This document shows positions 5,446-10,562 of a stretch of 10,562 nt of DNA, piece by piece. The notes under the pieces are model-generated. The model was not told the DNA's origin and searched no databases. It saw only the letters and a list, made by a program, of their open reading frames with translations. The DNA is from an uncultured Collinsella sp. (GTDB taxonomy: Bacteria > Actinomycetota > Coriobacteriia > Coriobacteriales > Coriobacteriaceae), in the NCBI GenBank assembly GCA_937958315.1, contig CALFGH010000237.1:1-10562 (forward strand). The letters are read 5' to 3'. The stretch's first letter is position 1; every line of letters starts with the position of its first letter. The position numbers and the translations under genes are program-made.

Positions 5446-5685
5446 TCAGATAAAGAATGATGCAATGGCTGCGATCACGCCTACGGCGGACGCAACGACT
5501 GCGCCTTTTTTCCTCTCCTTTAGTCCGACGATTAGGGTTGCCGTAAAGTAAAGGGCGGAAATGCAGTCTATGGCAAGCAAAACGAGTTCCTTGGGCGGTT
5601 TCAGCAAAAGGTCGCTAGCAAAGAGTGATGCGAGCAGGGCAAAGCCGATTGTGTTCAAGTATCTCGATTGATTTTGCGACAACAT
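5446..5685 (-). CDS. Small three-segment membrane protein (possible immunity protein)
   Basis: A 79-residue hydrophobic protein with ATG at 5685-5683 and a strong ribosome-binding site (GAAAGGAAG) about five bases upstream. Three membrane segments are visible: near residues 11-28 (NTIGFALLASLFASDLLL), 32-54 (KELVLLAIDCISALYFTATLIVG) and 61-79 (GAVVASAVGVIAAIASFFI). A basic loop (LKERKKG) lies between the second and third, so that loop is probably cytoplasmic. It starts 12 bases after the stop of the secreted-peptide gene, almost certainly in one transcript. Small membrane proteins placed directly after a secreted antimicrobial peptide are often immunity proteins; that role is inferred from position only. 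I do not recognise a family. Confidence 0.7.
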   Translation of the reverse strand: MLSQNQSRYLNTIGFALLASLFASDLLLKPPKELVLLAIDCISALYFTATLIVGLKERKKGAVVASAVGVIAAIASFFI

Positions 5686-5697
5686 GGCAACTTCCTT

Positions 5698-6093
5698 TCA
5701 GAACATGCAAGTGAAAAGTCGGTACGATGTCATTGCGGTTGCAAAAAAGCCGCCGCTAGGACCGGTTGTCACGAGACCGGCGATAACTTCAGCGGTGCCA
5801 GCAAGGTAGGGATCGCGCAGGCAAGCCTCCTCCTTCGCGTTCAGCTTGACCTTGTGAGGGACGGGGCGGTTATTTGCAGATCCGTGAGAATCGCACCACG
5901 CCTTGGAATATGAATCCGTGCAGCGTCCGCGCTCAAAAAGGGATATATCGTAATTTTCGTCGTAATTGACTCCGACGTAGATATCGCTGCTCTCGGCGGG
6001 AGATCCCTCGTCGGCATAGGCTGCCGCAACGGGCACAAATGGTGTCATGACAAGGGAGAGGCAAAGAGCTGCTGAGACGATGGGGGCAGGCAT
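5698..6093 (-). CDS. Secreted four-cysteine peptide precursor, bacteriocin-like
   Basis: 131 residues from ATG 6093. Residues 1-27 form a secretory signal peptide: hydrophobic core ALCLSLVMTPFVPVAAAYA with an AxA site, so cleavage after Ala27 is expected. The mature part of about 104 residues has Cys 58, 67, 91 and 129, enough for two disulfides. It is acidic at first and ends in a Gly/Ala-rich hydrophobic stretch (about 95-121, including GTAEVIAGLVTTGPSGGFF) followed by RLFTCMF. A secreted peptide with a hydrophobic tail, a thioredoxin-fold gene upstream and a small membrane protein gene 12 bases downstream suggests a disulfide-bonded bacteriocin. This is inference; no named family is recognised. 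The real start is probably ATG 6101, eight bases upstream, where TTAAGGAG is ideally spaced and the frame begins Met-Lys-Lys; it is out of frame by one base, as though an A were lost from the AAA run. Confidence 0.6.
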   Translation of the reverse strand: MPAPIVSAALCLSLVMTPFVPVAAAYADEGSPAESSDIYVGVNYDENYDISLFERGRCTDSYSKAWCDSHGSANNRPVPHKVKLNAKEEACLRDPYLAGTAEVIAGLVTTGPSGGFFATAMTSYRLFTCMF

Positions 6094-6130
6094 TTCTTCA
6101 TGGCTGGCTCCTTAATCTGGCCTTTGATAG

Positions 6131-6635
6131 TTACTCGATGTCGCCTCCTTCCGCTTTATATCCGTTGCATTCGGCGTATTTCTTTAATAAGGCAAGAGGT
6201 TCTTCCTCTCCTTCGGATAAGCCAATGATGTTTCCTTGATCATCCAGTATGAATACGGACGGAATATGCTCAAGTTCATATTCGTCATACACGGTATTAT
6301 CTTAATCTATGTATATGGGAAAGTCTCCTTCATGGACCGAGGCTTCGTTTTGAAACGGGATACCGCTTCGATTCGTTCCGGACGCGGATGTGGACGTAAC
6401 TGGTCTCGGTGCCAAGTGCGATTTCAGTGCTGTATATGACTTAACGGGAATGTCCGAGCAGTGCCGGAGTCTCCATCTGGATTGTTCCAACTGGAGCATC
6501 AGCCCGAATACACTGCATAGCGACTCCAACAAGAACGTCCCCGGCGTAATCCTTCCCAAGGCATGGCAATAGCCAAGATGCCGCAGCGGTAAGACAAAGA
6601 CAGATTCCCGCGATAACCCTACGCTCAGCTCGTTT
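6131..6635 (-). pseudogene. Decayed thioredoxin-fold (TlpA-like) membrane-anchored protein gene
   Basis: The last 57 codons (6301-6131) read NTVYDEYELEHIPSVFILDD, then QGNIIGLSEG and a charged end. This is the C-terminal half of a thioredoxin/TlpA fold: the cis-Pro loop (IPSVFI) and the strand-turn DDQGNIIG. Just upstream in the same frame is FPIYID and then a stop (TAA at 6304-6302). Further upstream the likely frame changes: at 6635-6441 another frame encodes a basic start, a membrane segment (VIAGICLCLTAAASWLLPCL) and more, ending in a stop at 6443-6441. At least two stops and a frameshift therefore interrupt it, no start codon fits the first part, and no CxxC active site is visible. The stop at 6131 lies about 30 bases before the start region of the secreted peptide, so the two were probably one operon; an oxidoreductase there would suit a disulfide-bonded product. 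Confidence 0.6.
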
Positions 6636-6666
6636 CTATTCACCCTGAGCGAAGGGAGTGTCGCAT

Positions 6667-7656
6667 ATGCATGCAGCGGCGCAGAACCTCCGGGGGGGGG
6701 TATCTCCTAGAGGTATCCGCCTCCGAGGCCAAGGAATCATCGAGTACGTCCTGATCATCGCGGTCATCGGCCTGGTGATCGTGTTCGCGGGACCCGGCGT
6801 GGCCGGAGCCGTCCGCAACCAGTTCAACCTGGTCGGCAACACGGTGAACAATGGGACGGTTGGCGGCGTCGAGGGAGGCGCATCCGGCGGAGGGTCTGCA
6901 GGTACCGATTCCACGACCGTCCAGGCGGCTATCGCCAAGGACGCGAAGGACTGGACCCTCGAAGAGCAGAAGGCCGTGGCCGAGGACATCGCCGCGAAGG
7001 GCGAGGCATCGTCCGCCTTCGCCAAGGCGGAGGCCGCGATGAATGCAGGGACGAAGTTCTCGATGAAGCTCACCGATGGTCAGACGCTCGAGTACAAGAT
7101 TATCGGCATCAACCACGATGACTTGGCCGATGGTAGCGGCAAGGCGGGCCTGACGTTCCTCACCACCTCGACGGGTATCAAATCTCGCGTGAACGCCACC
7201 ATCACCAATGCCGGTGGCTGGGAGAAGTCGGAACTCCGCGCGAAGATGAACTCCGGCGAGATCTGGAACCTGATGCCCTCCGATTTCCAATCCAAGGTGA
7301 AGCCGGTCAGGAAGCTGACGAACAACGTTGATGGAACCGACAAGAATGCCGCCGTGACGGCGACCTCGGACAAGCTGTTCATGCTCAGTTATTCCGAAAT
7401 CGTCGAGACCCCTTATAGCGGCTGGTCTGGTTATTCTTGGATCGGAAACGAAGGAACCCAGTACGAGGCCTTCAAGGGTAAGGTGACGAACAATTATTCG
7501 GGTAACGATTGCCTGAGTGTTGGCGTCGCTTGGTGGGAGCGTTCCTTGAATCCGAGCGCCTCTGCGCTCTTCCTCTATGTCAACAGCAACGGCGATCCGT
7601 CGTACAACTACGTCGCGACGAACTCGAATCGCGTCTGCCCAGCTTGGTGCTTCTAG
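6667..7656 (+). CDS. Flp-type pilin N-terminus fused to a DUF6273-like domain
   Basis: 329 residues from ATG 6667, chosen over GTG 6658 because AAGGGAG is eight bases upstream. Residues 1-21 are a basic leader ending LRLRG-type; cleavage after Gly21 leaves QGIIEY, with Glu and Tyr at +5 and +6 exactly as in Flp/type IVb prepilins. The hydrophobic segment spans about 24-47. A Gly/Ser/Thr-rich linker (57-82) and a charged helical part (83-125) follow. From about 127 to the end the sequence resembles DUF6273 domains of gut bacteria: GTKFSMKL...LEYKIIGINHDD, NAGGWEKSELR, LWNLMP-like IWNLMPSDF, then SGNDCL, WWERS (289-293), ALFLYVNSNGD and the ending VCPAWCF. That fold is thought to be lectin-like and the WW...VNS...G tail is often very variable. 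The protein is probably processed by a prepilin peptidase and displayed on the surface. A run of nine G at 6692-6700, eight codons into the gene, could switch it on and off. Confidence 0.8.
   Translation: MHAAAQNLRGGVSPRGIRLRGQGIIEYVLIIAVIGLVIVFAGPGVAGAVRNQFNLVGNTVNNGTVGGVEGGASGGGSAGTDSTTVQAAIAKDAKDWTLEEQKAVAEDIAAKGEASSAFAKAEAAMNAGTKFSMKLTDGQTLEYKIIGINHDDLADGSGKAGLTFLTTSTGIKSRVNATITNAGGWEKSELRAKMNSGEIWNLMPSDFQSKVKPVRKLTNNVDGTDKNAAVTATSDKLFMLSYSEIVETPYSGWSGYSWIGNEGTQYEAFKGKVTNNYSGNDCLSVGVAWWERSLNPSASALFLYVNSNGDPSYNYVATNSNRVCPAWCF
6692..6700 (+). repeat. Poly-G tract (G9) near the start of the pilin-like gene
   Basis: Nine consecutive G follow a C in codons 9-12 of the gene (CGG GGG GGG GTA). 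In this sequence the tract keeps the reading frame open. Gain or loss of one G would stop translation soon after, which is the classic layout for slipped-strand phase variation. The tract length could also be a sequencing uncertainty. Confidence 0.6.
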
Positions 7657-7667
7657 ATTCATCTGTT

Positions 7668-7699
7668 AAGCCCGCACGGCCTGTGCGGGCTTTTCTTTT
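7668..7699 (+). terminator. Rho-independent terminator of the pilin-like gene
   Basis: AAGCCCGCAC (7668-7677) pairs with GTGCGGGCTT (7683-7692) across a 5-base loop and is followed by TTCTTTT. It starts 12 bases after the stop codon at 7656. Confidence 0.9.
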
Positions 7700-8122
7700 G
7701 GCGGTTACTCGAACGGTTTGATGTTTGTGGCATAGGTTATCGGTTTGAGGAGAAATGGGGTCACACAGCGGCTCTCAGAGCGCCTGCCGCACTCCCCCGC
7801 CATTACTCCTGCGGCATCCTCGTATAGAGCCCATCCCGCTTGGCGTTTCGTTGCAACAGCCCACTTGTCCACCGATCAAGTGAACTACTGGAATAAATAC
7901 AGCGACACGCTTGTTCGTTACAGTCGCTATTTCTACGTAAATCGCCGCGATAAATACAGCCTGTATTCGGCTGTATACCAGCTACGCGTATGTAGATTCA
8001 TATCGCGTTAATAAATCGGCTCAAGCGCGTGCAAAACGCGCAAGTAGCCGCAAAAGGCGATTATCGCGTAGGTAGATTTTTGGCACCCTATTGCTTACTG
8101 AAAATTAAACAATTGCTTAAAA
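7700..8122. other. Intergenic stretch with short repeats and hairpins, no gene supported
   Basis: No frame here has a good start or recognisable motif. The right half is unusual: ATAAATACAGC occurs at 7893-7903 and 7950-7960; the second copy opens a hairpin (ATACAGCC at 7954-7961 with GGCTGTAT at 7969-7976). GCGCGT (8025-8030) pairs with ACGCGC (8036-8041). TCGC/GCGA and CTACG/CGTAG words recur between them. It may be a clade-specific extragenic repeat or a regulatory RNA. It also lies just beyond the 3' end of a tRNA gene, a common insertion point for mobile DNA, although no copy of the tRNA end was found elsewhere in the window. Confidence 0.3.
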
Positions 8123-8153
8123 CAAAAAAGGTCAGGCACTAGGTGCCTGACCT
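8123..8153 (-). terminator. Rho-independent terminator of tRNA-Pro
   Basis: On the minus strand AGGTCAGGCAC (8153-8143), loop CTA, then GTGCCTGACCT (8139-8129) and a T run (TTTTTT, then GTTTT). The 11-base stem is perfect. It begins 10 bases after the CCA end of the tRNA. Confidence 0.9.
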
Positions 8154-8162
8154 GCAAACTTC

Positions 8163-8239
<77 letters not shown>

Positions 8240-8281
8240 AAGCTTTTGTTTGTTGCGCTGCTCTCGCTCGCAACAGGGAGT

Positions 8282-8311
8282 ATATTAACCCGAAACTTTG
8301 CCCTTGTGCAA
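8282..8311 (-). promoter_or_regulatory. Promoter of tRNA-Pro
   Basis: On the minus strand TTGCAC (8311-8306), an 18-base spacer and TAATAT (8287-8282). It begins nine bases beyond the coaBC stop codon. Transcription would start near 8275, giving a leader of about 35 bases before the tRNA. Confidence 0.7.
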
Positions 8312-8319
8312 GAACTTTT

Positions 8320-9537
8320 TTACAAATTTTGAAGCAAGTCCAAAATTGTATCCGCGAGCTGGGGTTTTGTTAGAACGGGAAGTTCTTGCGTACCCGCTGT
8401 GCTCACGATCCAGGCCTTGTTGGTATCGGTTCCAAAGCCCGAATCGGCGCGCGAGACATCGTTGGCGATAATGGCGTCGCAACCCTTGCGGGCGAGCTTT
8501 CGCCGAGCGTACTCCACGACGTTATCGGTCTCAGCCGCAAAGCCGATCACGCACCGCTCCCCCTTTTGGCGCGAAAGCTCGGCCAAGATATCGACTGTCT
8601 CGACCAGTTCAATGTGATCCAATCGTTCGTTGGCCTTTTTGAGCTTATGGTCGGCAGGGGCTGCGGGGGTGTAGTCGGCGACAGCGGCCGCGCAAATGGC
8701 CGCATCGGCCGTCTGGAAGGCGCCCAGCGCCGCCTGCAGCATCTCTGCGGCGGTCTGCACGCGCACGAACTCCACGCCGCGGGGAACATCGAGCGATGTC
8801 GGCCCCAGCACAAGCGTAACCGCAGCACCGCGGCGAGCGGCCTCCCCCGCCAGGGCGATGCCCATCTTGCCCGACGATCTGTTGCCGATAAAGCGCACGG
8901 GGTCGATCGGCTCGTGCGTGGGGGCGGCGGGTATCATAATGCGCTTGCCTGCCAGGTCTTGCGGGACGGGGTTCAGCACCTCGCAGACGGCCTCGACGAT
9001 GTCCTCGGGCTCGCTCATGCGTCCCGTGTCCACGTCGCCGCAGGCAAGGTAGCCGCTGCCGGGTCCCACCACATGGACACCACGTTCGCGCAGCGCGGCC
9101 ATATTGGCCTGCGTCGCCGGCGCCTTCCACATGCCGTTGTTCATGGCAGGGGCGATCACGATGGGTAGCGGCGTGGCAAGCAGCGTGGTGGAGATGAGGT
9201 CATCGGCGATGCCGTTTGCCATCTTGGCGATGATATTGGCCGTCGCGGGCGCCACGACCACCAGATCGGGCTCCTGTGCCAGCGAAATGTGGTGGATGGG
9301 GTCGGAGGGGTCGTCGAAAAGGCCCACCGCGACCGGTTCGTTGGTGAGCGCGCGGAAGGTGAGCGGCCCCACAAACTCGGTGGCATGCTCGCTCATAACG
9401 ACCTTGACGCGCGCGCCGTGCTTTTGCAGCAGGCGCACGATATTGCACGACTTATAGGCGGCGATCCCGCCGGTAATGCCCAGCAGGATCGTTTTTCCCT
9501 CAAGTTGCATTGAATTGTTGGATGCCGCCGTCATCAT
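8320..9537 (-). CDS. coaBC: Bifunctional phosphopantothenoylcysteine decarboxylase / phosphopantothenate-cysteine ligase
   Basis: 405 residues, the usual length for CoaBC. The enzyme joins cysteine to 4'-phosphopantothenate (CoaB, using a nucleotide triphosphate) and then decarboxylates the product to 4'-phosphopantetheine (CoaC, flavin dependent), two steps of coenzyme A synthesis in the cytoplasm. CoaC half: GITGGIAAYKS (20-30), the catalytic His in IHHISLA (His 83), the APATAN flavin region (96-101), PAMNNGMW (130-137) and the active-site Cys in LACGDVDTGRM (Cys 166). CoaB half: NRSSGKMG (219-226) and the lysine-rich KLKKANE stretch near residue 300. The start ATG 9537 directly follows the TAA of the zinc-ribbon gene, with AAGGAAG upstream inside that gene, so the two are translationally coupled; a second ATG follows at 9534. 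All key residues are present. Confidence 0.97.
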   Translation of the reverse strand: MMTAASNNSMQLEGKTILLGITGGIAAYKSCNIVRLLQKHGARVKVVMSEHATEFVGPLTFRALTNEPVAVGLFDDPSDPIHHISLAQEPDLVVVAPATANIIAKMANGIADDLISTTLLATPLPIVIAPAMNNGMWKAPATQANMAALRERGVHVVGPGSGYLACGDVDTGRMSEPEDIVEAVCEVLNPVPQDLAGKRIMIPAAPTHEPIDPVRFIGNRSSGKMGIALAGEAARRGAAVTLVLGPTSLDVPRGVEFVRVQTAAEMLQAALGAFQTADAAICAAAVADYTPAAPADHKLKKANERLDHIELVETVDILAELSRQKGERCVIGFAAETDNVVEYARRKLARKGCDAIIANDVSRADSGFGTDTNKAWIVSTAGTQELPVLTKPQLADTILDLLQNL

Positions 9538-10257
9538 TTAAGCTTCCTTGCTGGGAAGCACCAGCAGACGGTGGCAATACGGGCAGTGCGCGATCTCGCT
9601 ACCGTCGTGGTTGAGGTCGCTCATGGACGATGCCTGGAGCGCGGTGTGGCAGATGGTGGGAATGTTGCCCTTGATGGTCTCGACAGCCAGGCCGCGGAAC
9701 TGCTTGAGCAGGCGCTCGTAGTCGGTGAGCACGTCGGTCGGCAGCGTGGCGGCAAGCGCGGTGCGCTCCTTAGTGGCGGCGTCAATCTGTGCCTGGAGGT
9801 CGGCGGCCTTGGCGCGGGCGGCCTTGGTGTCGGCCTTCACACCCTCCTCGAACTTGGCGATGATTGCCTGCGCGCGGGCCTCGCGGTCGAGCGCCTCCTT
9901 ATGGGCGACAAGAACATCCTTGCGGGTGTGCTCGATCTTGTCCAGACGCTTTGCCAGGGTGGCAAGCTCATTCTCCAGGTCCTGCACCTCGCGGTAATCA
10001 GAACCATCGACGTGACGCTTTTTGGCAGCCTCGATAGCGTTGTTGGTCTGGATCTCGGTGGTGTTGAGGTCGTCGAGCTCAATATCCAGGTCTTTGCGCT
10101 GGGCGTAGAGCTTGGTCATCTCGGCCTTGAGCTTAACGTAGGTCTTACGCTTGGAAGCGAGCTCCTTGAGCTCCGGCATATTGGCAAGTTCGCTCTTGTT
10201 GCGGGCGAGCTCCAAATCGATCTGTTGCAGCTTGAGTAGCGTAGCGCCGGCGCTCAT
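9538..10257 (-). CDS. Coiled-coil protein with a C-terminal C4-type zinc ribbon
   Basis: 239 residues from ATG 10257, chosen because AAAGGAGAG lies about eight bases upstream and the start overlaps the stop of the NIF3-like gene (ATGA). Residues 7-170 are a long, highly charged helical region typical of an antiparallel coiled-coil hairpin. Residues 200-234 form the zf-RING_7/DUF164-type end: ICHTAL (Cys 203) and HCPYCHRLLVL (Cys 225 and 228). The family normally has CxxC in both knuckles; here the first knuckle has only one Cys (PTIC), so the metal site is degenerate unless His 204, 224 or 229 takes part. Members are widespread in Actinobacteria beside nif3-like genes; they are suspected to act in nucleic-acid or RNA-related processes, but a firm function is not known. 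It is co-transcribed with coaBC. Confidence 0.9.
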   Translation of the reverse strand: MSAGATLLKLQQIDLELARNKSELANMPELKELASKRKTYVKLKAEMTKLYAQRKDLDIELDDLNTTEIQTNNAIEAAKKRHVDGSDYREVQDLENELATLAKRLDKIEHTRKDVLVAHKEALDREARAQAIIAKFEEGVKADTKAARAKAADLQAQIDAATKERTALAATLPTDVLTDYERLLKQFRGLAVETIKGNIPTICHTALQASSMSDLNHDGSEIAHCPYCHRLLVLPSKEA

Positions 10258-10562
10258 AAGTTCTCTCCTTTTGTCACAGTCCACCATTGGCAAGGGTTCA
10301 GTATTTTAATCGCATGACGGGGGTCGACCCCGGCATCAACTGCAGAGTTCATCAATATATCAACGAACGGCTCCTCGGAGCGGTCGTGACCGAGCAAGAT
10401 TACCGGTAGCCCGCGCAAGGCCAGGTCCTGCGCCACGTGGTAGCCCGTCTCGCCCGTCACGACAACGTCTGCGCCCGCGGCGATGGCGAGCTCTCCGAAG
10501 TCGCCTAGGGAGCCGCCCAAAATGGCGACGGTCCTGCACGGGCGATTGGCCTCGCCCCACAC
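10254..10562 (-). CDS. NIF3-family dinuclear-metal protein, C-terminal part (partial)
   Basis: The last 102 codons of a gene whose front lies beyond the window. The sequence GGSLGDFGELAIAAGADVVV followed by TGETGYHVAQDLALRG and LLGHDRSEEP is the second metal-binding half of the NIF3/YbgI/YqfO family. In it, the His of GYH lies in the conserved TGE..YH motif, and the His and Glu of the GH..SE motif bind the paired metal ions. These proteins form toroidal hexamers; their biochemical role is still uncertain, although GTP cyclohydrolase-like and metal-related roles have been proposed. It ends LLGHDR...VTKGENL with TGA overlapping the ATG of the zinc-ribbon gene. Full-length members have a first half with the other metal ligands, which cannot be checked here. 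Confidence 0.93.
   Translation of the reverse strand: MWGEANRPCRTVAILGGSLGDFGELAIAAGADVVVTGETGYHVAQDLALRGLPVILLGHDRSEEPFVDILMNSAVDAGVDPRHAIKILNPCQWWTVTKGENL

Noticed and set aside
6667..7656. A complete diversity-generating retroelement
   Set aside because: Only a possible target-like domain is visible. No reverse transcriptase, accessory gene or template repeat exists in the window.
6640..7662. Long open frame of 340 codons on the minus strand opposite the pilin-like gene
   Set aside because: It mirrors the codon pattern of the + strand gene, is very rich in Arg/Gly/His, and lacks motifs. The + strand gene has a ribosome-binding site, a pilin motif and a terminator.
7745..8011. 88-codon open frame with a TTG start after the pilin-like terminator
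   Set aside because: Weak start, no recognisable domain, and its Tyr-rich end comes from the ATAAATACAGC repeats and hairpins.
8386..9168. 260-codon open frame on the + strand opposite coaBC
   Set aside because: Antisense shadow of a gene in which every catalytic motif of CoaBC is intact.

Overview
The window looks like part of a chromosome from a high-GC Gram-positive bacterium. My best guess is a gut member of the Coriobacteriia such as Collinsella. This rests on the GC-rich conserved genes, the nif3-like / C4-zinc-ribbon / coaBC cluster, and the mix of Flp-type pilin and DUF6273-like surface proteins. The species is inferred, not read directly.

The layout is two conserved edges around a roughly 7.5 kb accessory region. 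At the left edge (1-93, +) is the last 30 codons of what looks like a sensor histidine kinase. The right edge (8163-10562, all -) is ordinary conserved sequence: the 3' part of a NIF3-family gene, a coiled-coil C4-type zinc-ribbon protein gene, coaBC (coenzyme A synthesis) and tRNA-Pro(GGG), with its own promoter and a strong terminator. The three protein genes are tightly coupled, with an ATGA overlap and then a TAA/ATG abutment.

The accessory region between them holds, from left to right: a lone ribbon-helix-helix antitoxin-like gene with a palindromic operator and no toxin; a DUF1648 (SdpI-like) membrane protein gene lying between two 177-bp direct repeats, each carrying a promoter and a structured leader on the minus strand; a 22-bp perfect hairpin; about 650 bp with only coding remnants and an orphan terminator; a cluster of TGTCNGACA-type sites before a possible small RHH protein; a two-gene + strand unit made of a fused ABC permease-ATPase and an anchored extracellular protein; a DnaQ-like exonuclease fragment; a minus-strand three-gene cluster (decayed thioredoxin-fold gene, secreted four-cysteine peptide, small membrane protein) that resembles a disulfide-bonded bacteriocin with oxidoreductase and immunity partner; and a + strand gene whose product joins an Flp-type pilin N-terminus to a DUF6273-like domain, with a run of nine G near its start.

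The accessory genes share two themes: secretion or membrane function (SdpI-like immunity, ABC export, peptide, pilin-like display) and decay or switching (in-frame stops, frameshifts, homopolymer tracts, deletable direct repeats). The strongest candidates for something new are the secreted-peptide cluster, the duplicated promoter-plus-leader element, and the apparently phase-variable pilin/DUF6273 fusion. No reverse transcriptase, transposase, integrase or CRISPR array is visible in the window.
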